Source: Uliginosibacterium gangwonense DSM 18521 (GTDB lineage Bacteria > Pseudomonadota > Gammaproteobacteria > Burkholderiales > Rhodocyclaceae). Taken from it: DNA of 64,000 bases. Made by a program: the position numbers and the translations under genes. This document shows positions 46,433-56,286 of this stretch, piece by piece. The DNA is taken from the NCBI RefSeq assembly GCF_000373965.1, contig NZ_KB892857.1:253322-317321 (forward strand), in the 5' to 3' direction. The notes under the pieces were generated by a model, which was not told the DNA's origin, did no database searches, and was given only the letters and a program-made list of their open reading frames with translations. The first letter of the stretch is position 1. Each line of letters begins with the position of its first letter.

Positions 46433-47874
46433 AGCGGCGCTCAATCCTGCTGCGTCTGGTGGTGATCCAGATGCTGATCCTGCAAGTGGTGTGGGCCATC
46501 AGTGGCTATGTCTCATATCGCAGTGCGCTGACCACCGAAACCGGGAGCTTTGACCGCCAGCAGGCCATGGTGGCCAAGGGGCTGGCCGGGATTGCCGAGA
46601 ACCTTGCCGCAGAACACTCAGCCATGCTCGTGCAAAGCGTTCAGCGCATGGAGCAGACCTACCGCGAAGCATTTGAGCAAAGCGCTGCTGAACAGCGTGG
46701 CCAGCACGTCGGTTTCCGCCCCATCATCGAGGTGTGGCACAAGGATGGCACCTTGCTATACCGCACGGCAGGTGCCACACCGTTTGAACTGGATATCCCC
46801 AGCAATACCTTTGTCGACAAGATTTACCAGAACGAACCCTGGCACTTCTATTCGATCCTGAGCGACTCGGGTCTGGTCACCGTCATCCAGGGCGAATCGC
46901 TGGAGGTGCGCAAATCCCTGTTCCGCCCGCCGCTGACCCAGTTCCTGATCCATCTGCTGATTGCCTTTGGCATTTTCCTGTTCATATCCTGGCTGGCATT
47001 GCGGGTCGGCTTGCGGCCCTTGCGCCAGATGGCCCGGGAGTTACGTGGCCGTTCCCGCCTGGATTTGCGGCCCTTTGCCTACGGCGAGAAGTATTTTGAA
47101 ACGCGCCCTCTGGTGGTGGCCCTGAATGACCTGATGCGCCGGGTGGCCACGCTGCTCCAGCATGAAAAGGCTTTTCTTGCCGATGCGGCGCATGAGCTGC
47201 GCACCCCCATCACCGCCGTGCGGACCCAATTGCATGTGCTGCTCCATGCCCGGGATGACGCCGAGCGTGCCGAAGTAGCCCAGGAAATTGAAGCCGGGCT
47301 GGATCGCGCCAGCTCACTGGCCCACCAACTCATCACCATGGCCCGCGTGGATTCCGAAGCCTATGAACTACAACTGGCCCGCGTGGATCTGGCCGAGCTG
47401 GCACAAGACAGCATAGCGAACCTCGCTCCCCTGGCGATGCGCAAGAAAATTGATTTATCATATTCCGGCCCGACTCATCTGGGCATGGTCGGTGACGCGG
47501 GTGCCCTGCAATCCATTCTCAACAATCTGCTTGAAAATGCGATCAAATACGTTCCATCCCAAGGGCAGATAGAGGTGCAATTGCAAGGCGGCCTGCACAC
47601 CAACCGGCTGGTGGTGCGCGATGATGGCCCCGGCGTGCCGCCCGAAAGTGCCACGCGCCTGTTCGAGCGCTTCTACCGTGTGCCCAACAACACGACCTGC
47701 GGCAGCGGGCTGGGTTTGGCCATCGTGAAGAAACTGGTCGAGCGCCACGACGGGAGCATTTTTGTCGTGGAAGGCCTCAATGACCAGGGGATCGGCTTTG
47801 AAGTCATCCTCCCGGCCATCTGCAACGCTTCGGAAGATCGCCTGCAACTGCCGGACCCAAGCCTGCAGTCATAA
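46429..47874 (+). CDS. Sensor histidine kinase (QseC/TctE-like)
   Basis: A 481-aa inner-membrane kinase. TM1 is about residues 6-28 and TM2 about 172-193, enclosing a 140-residue periplasmic sensor domain. A HAMP-like linker follows, then HisKA with the phosphorylated H255 in FLADAAHELRTP, and HATPase boxes NNLLENAIKYVP, VRDDGPGVPPES and GSGLGLAIVKKLVERHDG. It is coupled to the response regulator by a 4-bp overlap and ends exactly where the convergent speE ends, with no spacer. The signal is unknown. Confidence 0.95.
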   Translation: MKRRSILLRLVVIQMLILQVVWAISGYVSYRSALTTETGSFDRQQAMVAKGLAGIAENLAAEHSAMLVQSVQRMEQTYREAFEQSAAEQRGQHVGFRPIIEVWHKDGTLLYRTAGATPFELDIPSNTFVDKIYQNEPWHFYSILSDSGLVTVIQGESLEVRKSLFRPPLTQFLIHLLIAFGIFLFISWLALRVGLRPLRQMARELRGRSRLDLRPFAYGEKYFETRPLVVALNDLMRRVATLLQHEKAFLADAAHELRTPITAVRTQLHVLLHARDDAERAEVAQEIEAGLDRASSLAHQLITMARVDSEAYELQLARVDLAELAQDSIANLAPLAMRKKIDLSYSGPTHLGMVGDAGALQSILNNLLENAIKYVPSQGQIEVQLQGGLHTNRLVVRDDGPGVPPESATRLFERFYRVPNNTTCGSGLGLAIVKKLVERHDGSIFVVEGLNDQGIGFEVILPAICNASEDRLQLPDPSLQS

Positions 47875-48741
47875 CTATTTGGCATTCTCCCCCAGCGCCT
47901 TGGCCAACCATGGCGGGCAGGCCTGCAAGGCGTGGTACTGTGCCGCATCCAGCGCCCGCAATGAGCCAATCTGAGCAAGCCTTGCCTGAAGTATGGCGTC
48001 TGGCAAGGTGGCCGGATCATAGGCGTCGGCCAACACTGCCATGGCCCACAACCCACCATAGGAAGGCACCCACGGAAAGATGGGGCGCACATGGCGGAAC
48101 ACTGTGCGTGCAACCTGGTAGAGCGCAGCGCACTGTGCAGGCTGGAAGAATGGCGCCCCCCATTGCAGGCAGAGCGCGCCACCCGGATTCAGCACACGTT
48201 TGCAAGCCATCAGGAATTCTGCTGTAAACAAAGGGGCAGCCAGCCCACCCGGGTCGGTCAAATCGAAAATCACCAGATCAAACCCTGGCTGTGAATTTTG
48301 CCAACGGCATACATAGTCCCTGGCATCACCATAAACGATTTTTACCCGTGGGTCATCCCACGCACCTGCTGGCAGGCTGGGCAGATAGCGCTGTACCAGC
48401 TTGACCACTTCTGCGTCCAGCTCGGCAACGAGCACCTCCTGCATGCTGGGGTAGCGCAGCAACTCCCGCGCGCTGGCACCATCGCCGCCTCCCAAGACCA
48501 ATGCACGCCGTGGCTCAGCCTGTGCCAATGCAGCCACGTGCACCAGGGGTTCATGACACATGAATTCATCGGCCTCGGTCGCCATACAGCAATCATCCAG
48601 GCGATACAGGCGCCCCCATGCCGGGGTTTGCCACACTTCCCAGCGCTGGTAGGCGCTTTGCCCTGAAGCCAGCAAACGGGCATCTGCCGCCAGCCACCCC
48701 AGATGTTCGGCAAACTGTTCTTTAAGCGCTTGTGCGTCCAA
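47875..48741 (-). CDS. speE: Polyamine aminopropyltransferase (spermidine synthase)
   Basis: A 288-aa Rossmann-fold enzyme that transfers aminopropyl from decarboxylated AdoMet to putrescine. It shows the AdoMet-binding LVLGGGDGASARELLRYP and VAELDAEVV, then GDARDYV and FDLTDPGG, where the usual gatekeeping motif is DSTDP. The L in place of S is a variation seen in some members. The start appears to be TTG at 48741, with AGGAG about 10 bp upstream; no in-frame ATG lies upstream. The 298-bp region to the next gene (48742-49039) shows nothing recognisable beyond presumed promoters. Confidence 0.88.
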   Translation of the reverse strand: MDAQALKEQFAEHLGWLAADARLLASGQSAYQRWEVWQTPAWGRLYRLDDCCMATEADEFMCHEPLVHVAALAQAEPRRALVLGGGDGASARELLRYPSMQEVLVAELDAEVVKLVQRYLPSLPAGAWDDPRVKIVYGDARDYVCRWQNSQPGFDLVIFDLTDPGGLAAPLFTAEFLMACKRVLNPGGALCLQWGAPFFQPAQCAALYQVARTVFRHVRPIFPWVPSYGGLWAMAVLADAYDPATLPDAILQARLAQIGSLRALDAAQYHALQACPPWLAKALGENAK

Positions 48742-49039
48742 GACCTCTTTACTCCTGCTCGAAATCCTCGTTTATCCACATAACTCTGGTTTCTGTGCGG
48801 CACTTCACACCGCTGACGGCCTGCTGCCACAGATTCTGAACAGGTTTTTATTCCATTGCCAAACTCATCCGCTTTTTGTCGACTTCGCCTTGCCATGGTG
48901 GAAGAAAACCGCGCACATGCACCGCTCACCCCCTTATTGCCGCCTCTTGGGGCATGGCGGCAAGACCAAAGGGCAAGACCGGTGCCCCACCACGAGAGTT
49001 ACGGCTCAATCAAAGCGTTGCTATCAGACAAACACTGAC

Positions 49040-49348
49040 ATGTCGGCTAGAAGAATTTACGCCCAGGACGATCTGACCATCCATCATATCCATGATCTGG
49101 CGCCTGAACTCATCGCTGCAGCATGTAGTGGCGATTTGTTGCACATCGACCTCTCGGCGGTTGAGCGTATTGACACTTCAGGCGTGCAACTGCTGGCCAT
49201 GTTGCAGCGCGAAGCGTTGCGTTGCAGCACGGAACTGGTATTTGAAAATCCCAGCGCAGCCGTGCAGGACATGCTGGGTTTCTATAACCTGAACACCTTG
49301 CTGCGGGGCAGTCCGAAAGCCTCGCAAGGAGCGCCCGTCCACGAATAG
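49040..49348 (+). CDS. STAS-domain protein (anti-sigma-antagonist/MlaB-like)
   Basis: A 102-aa single STAS domain: LLHIDLSAVERIDTSGVQLLAMLQREALRCSTELVFENPSAAVQDMLGFYNL. The conserved phosphorylatable position is in IDTSGVQLL. STAS proteins act as partner-switching components or lie beside chemosensory kinases. The ATG at 49040 lacks a good ribosome-binding site. A CheA-like kinase gene follows 162 bp downstream, then cheB, so it probably belongs to that unit. It could instead be an MlaB-type protein, but no mla genes are near. Confidence 0.8.
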   Translation: MSARRIYAQDDLTIHHIHDLAPELIAAACSGDLLHIDLSAVERIDTSGVQLLAMLQREALRCSTELVFENPSAAVQDMLGFYNLNTLLRGSPKASQGAPVHE

Positions 49349-49510
49349 GCCCAAACGGCACCTCCACTCCTGGGCAGCCTGACCTGCCCATGCAGACATA
49401 TGCGTTTTGGAGCAAAACACCCGATAGTGAAGATAGCGGGCTTGCTCCAGGGGTGTTTGTTCCCATCTCTCAGCAAGCCTTCCACGGTGTCGATGCGTTT
49501 GGAAAAAGCA

Positions 49511-51271
49511 ATGCTGATGAATTCTGCCCTTTCCCTCTTTGTTTCAGAGTGCGGCGAACAGATGGATCGTCTGGAAGCCCTGCTGCTCGCACTTGAACGC
49601 GACGAGGCCGACGGACAGGGGCTGGACGAGATGTTCCGCACCATCCACACCATCAAGGGCAATGCCAGCGTAATGCAGGCCGCCGAGATTGAGTGGTTTG
49701 CCCATATTATTGAAAGTGTTTTAGGGCGCTTACGTAACAACATCATCCGACCCGACCGATTACTGATTTCCACCTTGCTACCGTGCATTGATCACCTACG
49801 TTTTCTGGTCAGCTTGTGCACCATGCCTGAAAAAGCCTCGCAACAATTTGCCGACGAAGAACGGGCCCGCCTGATCGGCCTGCTGGTACCTTACCTGGGG
49901 GATGAAGGGGATCTGGCGTTTTCAGAGCAACCTCGCGTGCGGGACAGCTCAAGCTGGTCGATCTCTGTGCGCTTTGCCCCTGAAGTCCTGCAGCAAGGCC
50001 TGGACCCGATGTTCTTTTTCCTCCATCTGCAAACCATTGGGCGCATCACGACGCTGGAAACCGTGATGGAAAACCTGCCGCCCACCAAGGATTACAACCC
50101 GGAACACTGCTATCTGCGCTTTGAACTTGCACTGGACACCGTGGTGGACAAGCAAGGCATTGAAGACGCCTTCACCTTGGTACGTGATGCCTGCGATCTG
50201 CGCATCACCCCCCCGCCGAACAAGACGCATAGCTTTATTGAGCTGGTCAGCTCTTTGCCCAACGAAGATCTGCACCTGGGCGAGATGCTGGTACGCATTG
50301 GCGCCTTGACCTCTGAAGAGTTGGCCGTAGCCTTGCGCAGCCAGCGTATGGCCGAGCGGCAGCATCGCACCGAATGTGAAATCGGTCAGGTGCTGGCCGA
50401 GGAGGGCTATGTGGAAGCCGAGCTGATTGACGCAGTCCTGCGTCGGCAGAGCGAAATCCGTGTGACCCTGGCGCAAGAGCACCGGCTGCTCCACGTCAAA
50501 GGCGAGCAGGTCGCCACGCTGGAAGACCTGCTGCACCTGATTCACCATGGCCTGGAAAGGCTCAAACTGGAAAGCGCGGGCAGTACCGAGGATTCCCTGA
50601 TCGCCCGCCAGATTCCAGCCCTGATTGCACAGACCCGGCATGCGCTGAACATCACCCACGAGATTCAACGCATCCGCCTAGATGAAATTTTCCGCCGCCT
50701 CCACCGGGTGCTGCGCGATACGGCACGTGAATTGGGCAAGCAGGCTGATCTGCTGCTCAGTGGCGGGGAACTGGAGGTTGAGCGCGCACTGGGCGAAGGC
50801 TTGGCCACCCCGCTGATCCATCTGGTACGTAACGCCCTTGATCATGGCCTGGAACCCCCCACCGAGCGCATGGCCGCAGGCAAGAATATGCGTGGTCTGA
50901 TCCGCCTGGACGCTTGGCAGGACGAACACAGCCTGTTCATCCAGCTTGCCGACGATGGTGTTGGCGTTGACCGGGGCCGCATCCGTCATCTGGCACTGGC
51001 CAAGGGACTTTTGCAACCCGAACAGCCTATCGATGATGAACGCCTGCTTGCCTTGCTGTTTACCCCTGGCTTCAGCACCACTACCCAGGTCACCCGCATC
51101 TCAGGCCGTGGAGTGGGGCTGGATGTCGTCAAGAGAGGGGTAGAAGCACTCGGTGGCAGCATCACCATCCGCAGTTTTCCGGCGCGGGGAACCCGATTCG
51201 AGATCCGCCTGCCCCTTGTTCAACAGGCAGCCCAGGGCATGGGCGCTTCATCCTATCAACTTCGCCACTGA
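49511..51271 (+). CDS. CheA-like histidine kinase lacking the CheW-like P5 domain
   Basis: A 586-aa kinase. The Hpt domain (1-110) carries H46 in MFRTIHTIKG. A P2-like middle region (about 140-250, WSISVRFAPEVLQQGLDPMFFFLHLQTIG) follows, then an inserted helical segment (260-400), a short dimerisation part and the CheA-type HATPase with HLVRNALDHGLEPP, ADDGVGVDRG and GRGVGLDVVKRGVEALGG. The protein stops about 15 residues after the ATPase, so the roughly 140-residue P5 domain that binds CheW and receptors is missing. The start at 49511 follows GGAAAAAGC; ATGs at 49493 and 49517 are alternatives. cheB follows 20 bp later. Confidence 0.88.
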   Translation: MLMNSALSLFVSECGEQMDRLEALLLALERDEADGQGLDEMFRTIHTIKGNASVMQAAEIEWFAHIIESVLGRLRNNIIRPDRLLISTLLPCIDHLRFLVSLCTMPEKASQQFADEERARLIGLLVPYLGDEGDLAFSEQPRVRDSSSWSISVRFAPEVLQQGLDPMFFFLHLQTIGRITTLETVMENLPPTKDYNPEHCYLRFELALDTVVDKQGIEDAFTLVRDACDLRITPPPNKTHSFIELVSSLPNEDLHLGEMLVRIGALTSEELAVALRSQRMAERQHRTECEIGQVLAEEGYVEAELIDAVLRRQSEIRVTLAQEHRLLHVKGEQVATLEDLLHLIHHGLERLKLESAGSTEDSLIARQIPALIAQTRHALNITHEIQRIRLDEIFRRLHRVLRDTARELGKQADLLLSGGELEVERALGEGLATPLIHLVRNALDHGLEPPTERMAAGKNMRGLIRLDAWQDEHSLFIQLADDGVGVDRGRIRHLALAKGLLQPEQPIDDERLLALLFTPGFSTTTQVTRISGRGVGLDVVKRGVEALGGSITIRSFPARGTRFEIRLPLVQQAAQGMGASSYQLRH

Positions 51272-51291
51272 GAGCCCCACCGCCGAAGCCT

Positions 51292-52380
51292 ATGCCCCCT
51301 CCTATCAAGGTGTTGATCGTCGACGACTCGATTCTGGTTCGTGAGACGGCGAGTCAGATTTTGTCCGGCCACCCGGATATCATGGTCATGGATACCGCCA
51401 TCGACCCCATCTTCGCCATGGAAACAATGCTCAAGACATGGCCGGACGTAATCGTGCTGGATATCCAGATGCCGCGCATGGATGGCCTGACCTTTCTGCG
51501 CAAGATCATGGCCGAACACCCCACTCCGGTGGTCATCTGCTCCACCTTGCTCGGCAACGGCCCCCAGGTAGGGATCGATGCCTTGGCAGCTGGCGCAGTC
51601 AGCCTGATCACCAAACCCAAGCTAGGGGTGCGCCATTTTTTTGAGGATGAGAGCGACAACATTCTCGCTGCGGTGCGTGCGGCCGCACGCACCAACCCCA
51701 ACCGGCTACGCCAGATTGCCAAACAGTCCTCCTTCACCGGCCCCCCCTTGACCAAACCCTCGCCTGCCGGCCTGGGGACCAATCCTTCCCTGGCGCGCCG
51801 GGTGATTGCCTTGGGTGCATCCACGGGCGGAACCCAGGCGCTGGAAAGCGTGCTGAAGGCGTTGCCCGTTGAGCTGCCCGGCATCGTCATTGTCCAGCAT
51901 ATGCCATTGGGATTTACAAAGAAATTCGCAGATCACCTTTCCCAAGACACCCGTCTGGTTGTACGCGAAGCAGAGCACAAACAGACCGTTGAACCAGGGC
52001 TTGTATTGATCGCCCCGGCAGGGCGCCAGATGCGGCTGATGCAAAATACCCTGCACTACTGCGTGGAAGTGGTGGAAGGCCCCGTGATCAACCGCCACCG
52101 TCCTTCGGTGGATTGCCTGTTCAGTTCGGTGGCCAAAACGGCGCGTCAAAATGCCATGGGGGTACTCATGACAGGGATGGGGGATGATGGCGCACTGGGC
52201 ATGAAAGAGATGTTTGACTCAGGGGCTACCACCATTGCCGAATCAGAGGAGACCTGCGTGGTTTTTGGCATGCCACGGGTTGCCATCCTGCGCGGTGGCG
52301 CCCGCGAGGTACTGCCCCTGTACAAGATTGCCGAACGAATCGTGCAATGGGCACGCCAGCCTTTGGTCTGCTACCAATAA
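51292..52380 (+). CDS. cheB: Protein-glutamate methylesterase/response regulator CheB
   Basis: A 362-aa protein with a receiver domain (D57 in VIVLDIQMPRMDG, K108 in ITKPK) and a C-terminal methylesterase whose triad is S177 in GASTGG, H203 in VQHMP and D299 in GMGDDG. It removes methyl groups from receptor glutamates when phosphorylated by the adjacent CheA-like kinase. No cheR, cheW or cheY is in the window. A hairpin 18 bp downstream probably ends the transcript. Confidence 0.95.
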   Translation: MPPPIKVLIVDDSILVRETASQILSGHPDIMVMDTAIDPIFAMETMLKTWPDVIVLDIQMPRMDGLTFLRKIMAEHPTPVVICSTLLGNGPQVGIDALAAGAVSLITKPKLGVRHFFEDESDNILAAVRAAARTNPNRLRQIAKQSSFTGPPLTKPSPAGLGTNPSLARRVIALGASTGGTQALESVLKALPVELPGIVIVQHMPLGFTKKFADHLSQDTRLVVREAEHKQTVEPGLVLIAPAGRQMRLMQNTLHYCVEVVEGPVINRHRPSVDCLFSSVAKTARQNAMGVLMTGMGDDGALGMKEMFDSGATTIAESEETCVVFGMPRVAILRGGAREVLPLYKIAERIVQWARQPLVCYQ

Positions 52381-52398
52381 ATTGATGCGGCAAGCTAA

Positions 52399-52430
52399 CT
52401 CATGCGGATGGGTTAAGCCACCCGCATGAG
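52399..52430. terminator. Hairpin between converging cheB and htpX
   Basis: CTCATGCGGATGG and CCACCCGCATGAG form a 13-bp stem with one mismatch around GTTAAG. There is no T-tract. It probably serves both convergent genes. Confidence 0.6.
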
Positions 52431-52461
52431 CGGCCGCAATGACTTCACCTGCGAAACATGC

Positions 52462-53307
52462 TTACCTACGCACCATGGCACGCAGCCTGCGCACACGCTC
52501 CTCGGTACTCGGGTGTGTGGAGAAAAGCTGGGTGATGTCGCCACCCGAGAACGGGTTCATAATCATCATCTGCCCGGTTTCAGGGTGTGCCTGCGCAGAC
52601 GGCATGGGGATACCACGGGCATAGTAGTGGATCTTTTCCAATGCATCCGCCAGCGCATTCGGGTCCCCGCTGATCTCGGCGCCGCCATGGTCGGCTTCAT
52701 ATTCACGTGTCCGCGAAATGGCCATCTGGATCAGCGCAGCAGCCAGCGGTGCCAACAATGCCACCAGCAAGCCCACCAGAGGATTGGCGGGACGGCCTTG
52801 CTCATCACGCCCGCCGAAGAAGATCGCCATGTTGGCCAGCATGGAAATGGCACCTGCCATAGTTGCCGAGATGGTCGACAAGAGAATGTCCCGATGCTTC
52901 ACGTGGGCCAGCTCGTGCGCCATCACACCACGCAATTCACGTTCGCTGAGCATTTGCAGGATGCCCGTGGTGGCAGCCACCGCAGCGTGCTCGGGGTTGC
53001 GGCCCGTGGCAAAGGCGTTGGGTTGCGCCTCGTCGATCACATATACTTTTGGCATCGGCAGATTGGCGCGCCGGGCCAAGTCACGCACCAGGTTATACAG
53101 GTAGGGCAGCGTGGTGGCATCCACTTCCCTGGCGTTGTACATGCGCAACACCATTTTGTCGGAAAACCAGTAGGAAAACACGTTCATCACGCCACCGAAC
53201 AACAGCGCCATGATCATCCCGCGTTCCCCACCAATCATCATGCCAATGGCCCCGAACAAGGCCACGATACCTGCCATGAGGATCGAAGTCTTGAACCAAT
53301 TGAACAT
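52462..53307 (-). CDS. htpX: Membrane zinc metalloprotease HtpX
   Basis: A 281-aa inner-membrane M48 peptidase for quality control of membrane proteins. Two N-terminal membrane segments (about 7-47) precede the zinc motif HELAH (H131, E132, H135), followed by further hydrophobic segments and the third ligand in [11 protein letters not shown]. The ATG at 53307 ([10 protein letters not shown]) matches the family N-terminus. It follows fmt on the same strand after 144 bp that probably contain its own promoter. Confidence 0.95.
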   Translation of the reverse strand: MFNWFKTSILMAGIVALFGAIGMMIGGERGMIMALLFGGVMNVFSYWFSDKMVLRMYNAREVDATTLPYLYNLVRDLARRANLPMPKVYVIDEAQPNAFATGRNPEHAAVAATTGILQMLSERELRGVMAHELAHVKHRDILLSTISATMAGAISMLANMAIFFGGRDEQGRPANPLVGLLVALLAPLAAALIQMAISRTREYEADHGGAEISGDPNALADALEKIHYYARGIPMPSAQAHPETGQMMIMNPFSGGDITQLFSTHPSTEERVRRLRAMVRR

Positions 53308-53451
53308 TGCTTTAAACCTGCCTTTCAAAGAGTAAGCACACTTATGTGTACAGCCCTTAGATGCGGTTGAAGCAAAAAAATTCAAATCAGGCTACAAATA
53401 CTTACGATTGATTGCAGCGATCGGCCAAACCCACCATGACATATGGGTTTA

Positions 53452-54384
53452 TTACTCTGGCAGATCGAACTTTTGCCCGACTTCGATGGGAAAACCACGC
53501 AGAAAATCCGCTGCCGCCAGACGCTTGCCACCGGGCTTTTGCAACTGGGTCAGGCGTAGCGCCCCTTCACCACAGGCCACCACCACGCCCTGTGCATCGG
53601 CTTGCAGCACAAGGCCCGCCTCGCCTGTGGCAACCAGCGCCTCACCCGCCCAAAGCTTGATGGTCTGGCCGTTGATGCTTGCAGCACCGCCGGGGAAAGG
53701 GTTGAACGCCCGCAGCTTGCGCGCCAGCACCGCCGCCGAGCTGCGGAAATCCAGTGCAGCTTCGCTCTTTTCAATCTTGTGGGCGTAGCACACACCGTCC
53801 TCGGGCTGCACGGTCGCGCTCAAGCCACCCTTTTCAAGCAGACGCAACGCCTGGACGATCATCCGCCCGCCCAACTCGGCCAGCCGATCATGCAGACTGG
53901 CGGTGGTATCGGTGGCCAGGATCGGCAGCGCTTCTTTCAGCAACATCGGGCCGGTATCCAGACCCGCTTCCATCTGCATGATGGTGATGCCGGTTTCCGC
54001 GTCCCCTGCCTCAATGGCACGATGGATGGGTGCAGCCCCCCGCCAGCGCGGCAGCAGGGAACCGTGGATATTCAGGCAGCCCAGGCGGGGCAGATCCAGC
54101 ACAGCCTGGGGCAGGAGCAGGCCATAGGCGGCGACCACCAGCACGTCCGGACGGCAGTCTGCCAGGGCAGCCTGTTGCTCCGGGGTACGCAGGCGTTCGG
54201 GCTGGTCCACGGCAATCCCGTGCTGCAGGGCCAGTTGCTTGACCGGGCTGGGTTGCAACTGCATGCCACGGCCTGCCGGGCGATCCGGCTGGGTCAGGAC
54301 GAGCGGAACCTGGAAACCCGCCTCCAGGATGGACTTCAGGGCAGTGGCAGCAAATTCCGGGGTTCCGGCAAAGGCAATTTTCAT
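53452..54384 (-). CDS. fmt: Methionyl-tRNA formyltransferase
   Basis: A 310-aa enzyme that formylates initiator Met-tRNA. It begins [20 protein letters not shown], carries the catalytic region [21 protein letters not shown] and the 10-formyl-THF site around [17 protein letters not shown], and has the C-terminal tRNA-binding barrel from about 205. The ATG at 54384 fits the family. It lies 66 bp downstream of def, the usual partner. Confidence 0.97.
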   Translation of the reverse strand: MKIAFAGTPEFAATALKSILEAGFQVPLVLTQPDRPAGRGMQLQPSPVKQLALQHGIAVDQPERLRTPEQQAALADCRPDVLVVAAYGLLLPQAVLDLPRLGCLNIHGSLLPRWRGAAPIHRAIEAGDAETGITIMQMEAGLDTGPMLLKEALPILATDTTASLHDRLAELGGRMIVQALRLLEKGGLSATVQPEDGVCYAHKIEKSEAALDFRSSAAVLARKLRAFNPFPGGAASINGQTIKLWAGEALVATGEAGLVLQADAQGVVVACGEGALRLTQLQKPGGKRLAAADFLRGFPIEVGQKFDLPE

Positions 54385-54450
54385 GGCTGATCCGTGCGAA
54401 AAGCAGGGGCAAGAGTGTAGCACTCCCGCCTCCGCGCCATCAGCCAAGCT

Positions 54451-54954
54451 TCATACCGTGATACGTGCCCGCTTGGCCAGTTTGCTCTTGATCCGGTTCT
54501 GCTTGAGGAGCGAGAGGTATTCAACGAAAACTTTGCCATCGAGGTGATCCAGCTCGTGCTGAACGCACACCGCCAGCAGCCCTTCCGCTTCAAATTCAAT
54601 GACTTCGCCGTTTTCGTTCGACGCGCGCACCCGCACCCACTCGGCACGGCTCACGTCTTCGTAGATGCCGGGCACCGACAGGCAGCCTTCTTCGCAAAGC
54701 TGCTCGCCACGGCGCTCCAGAATGACTGGGTTGATCAATGCGCGTAATTCGGACTTGGTTTCCGAGACATCAATGACCACAATGCGCTCATGCACATTGA
54801 CCTGTGTTGCCGCCAGACCCACACCAGGGGCGGCGTACATGGTTTCGGCCATATCCTTGACCAATTGCCGCACGCGGTCGTCGATAACGGCTACGGATTG
54901 GGCCTTGGTATGTAATCTTGCGTCGGGGTAGTGAAGAATGGGCAGCAGCGCCAT
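54451..54954 (-). CDS. def: Peptide deformylase
   Basis: A 167-aa metallo-enzyme that removes the formyl group from nascent proteins. The three motifs are [17 protein letters not shown] with the cysteine metal ligand, and QHELDHLDG with both histidine ligands and the catalytic glutamate. It is the first gene of def-fmt and divergent from the LysM protein gene; the 268-bp gap between them should hold both promoters. Confidence 0.97.
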   Translation of the reverse strand: MALLPILHYPDARLHTKAQSVAVIDDRVRQLVKDMAETMYAAPGVGLAATQVNVHERIVVIDVSETKSELRALINPVILERRGEQLCEEGCLSVPGIYEDVSRAEWVRVRASNENGEVIEFEAEGLLAVCVQHELDHLDGKVFVEYLSLLKQNRIKSKLAKRARITV

Positions 54955-55222
54955 TTGTCAGAAAGCCTTGAAGTATGAGTATGCTACGTGCAGAATCTAA
55001 CGCAAAACTTGAATGTTTTGCAGCCGGTTTGGGGGTTGTTGTCCAGTCATGGAAGCTGTTGTAATTTTATGCAAGCCTACGCCCATAATAAAGGGTGTCT
55101 GCCAAACAAGATTGCAAACAGATGCCCGGACCACAATAATAACCCGGTTGCTTGGCCGCGATGGCCTACTCAGTCGCTGCGTGTCACAACGCGCAGCAAC
55201 GATCGATCACACGGGGTTTGCC

Positions 55223-56281
55223 ATGCAAAAAACTCTTTTCGGCCTGCTTTTTTCCGTTTTCACGGCAATGTCCGGCACTGCATTTGCTGCCGAGGGCGCC
55301 AACACGGACAAGGTTCAGGTCGCCGACAACGCCCCTGACAGCTATGTTGTCAAGCGCGGAGATACGCTCTGGGCCATCTCCGGCAAGTTCCTCAAGCAGC
55401 CCTGGCGCTGGCCAGAGGTTTGGCGGATGAACAAGGACGCGATCCACAACCCGCACCTGATCTACCCAGGGCAGACAGTGTATCTGGACCGCAACGGCCC
55501 AACCCTGTCGCTGGGCGAGAATAGTGGCGTAGGTGGGCGGGACAAGCTCTCGCCCCAGGTGTACGCCAAGGACGCGGAGTCTCCGATCACCAGCATTTCG
55601 CTGGATGCGATCAAGAACTTCCTGGAAGAGCCGCTTGTTTCCGAATCAGGGGACGAGCGCGGCCTGCCTTCAGTCATTGCGATTGAAGACAACCGCGTGG
55701 CGGGCGGCCCAGGCAACAACATCTTCGCCAAGGGTGTGGGGGGTGTCACCGACCAATGGAGCATCTACCGTCGTGGGCAGCCGATCCGCCATCCGGAAAA
55801 CAAAGAGATTCTCGGCTACGAAGCCATGTATGTCGGCAACGCCAACACGATTGTGGCGGCGCAGGGCGACACGGCTGCAGAACTCAAGATCACCAACTCC
55901 CAGCATGAGGCTTCGGTCGGTGACCGGCTGACTCCGGCCGTCAAGACCGATGTGTTTGCCTACGCACCGCATGCACCGGCCCCCGGCATCCGTGGCGTGG
56001 TCACCTCCTTGTATGGTTCGGTGGGTTCGGCTGGCCGCTACTCGGTGATCTCCTTCAGCCTGGGCAAGAACGACGGCATTGAGCCCGGCCATGTTGTGGC
56101 GGTCAACCGTTCGCGTCACCCGGTGGTCTATAAGCTTGATGGCACCAAGGAAAGCTACAAGCTGCCAGAGGCTCGCTCGGGTCTGGCCTTTGTGTTCCGC
56201 GTCTTCAACCGCCTGTCTTACGCTCTGGTGATGGATGCAGTGGAGCCTGTGAATGTGGGCGACGCTGTCGTCGCACCCTGA
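55223..56281 (+). CDS. LysM-domain secreted protein
   Basis: A 352-aa protein with a Sec signal peptide (cleavage around residue 22-23, AFA|AEG) and one LysM module, SYVVKRGDTLWAISGKFLKQPWRWPEVWRMNKDAIHNPHLIYPGQTVYL, which binds peptidoglycan. The rest is beta-rich and unassigned. A LysM gene directly upstream of dprA is a conserved betaproteobacterial arrangement. The ATG at 55223 is chosen for the signal peptide; longer readings are unlikely. Confidence 0.9.
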   Translation: MQKTLFGLLFSVFTAMSGTAFAAEGANTDKVQVADNAPDSYVVKRGDTLWAISGKFLKQPWRWPEVWRMNKDAIHNPHLIYPGQTVYLDRNGPTLSLGENSGVGGRDKLSPQVYAKDAESPITSISLDAIKNFLEEPLVSESGDERGLPSVIAIEDNRVAGGPGNNIFAKGVGGVTDQWSIYRRGQPIRHPENKEILGYEAMYVGNANTIVAAQGDTAAELKITNSQHEASVGDRLTPAVKTDVFAYAPHAPAPGIRGVVTSLYGSVGSAGRYSVISFSLGKNDGIEPGHVVAVNRSRHPVVYKLDGTKESYKLPEARSGLAFVFRVFNRLSYALVMDAVEPVNVGDAVVAP

Positions 56282-56286
56282 TCCGG

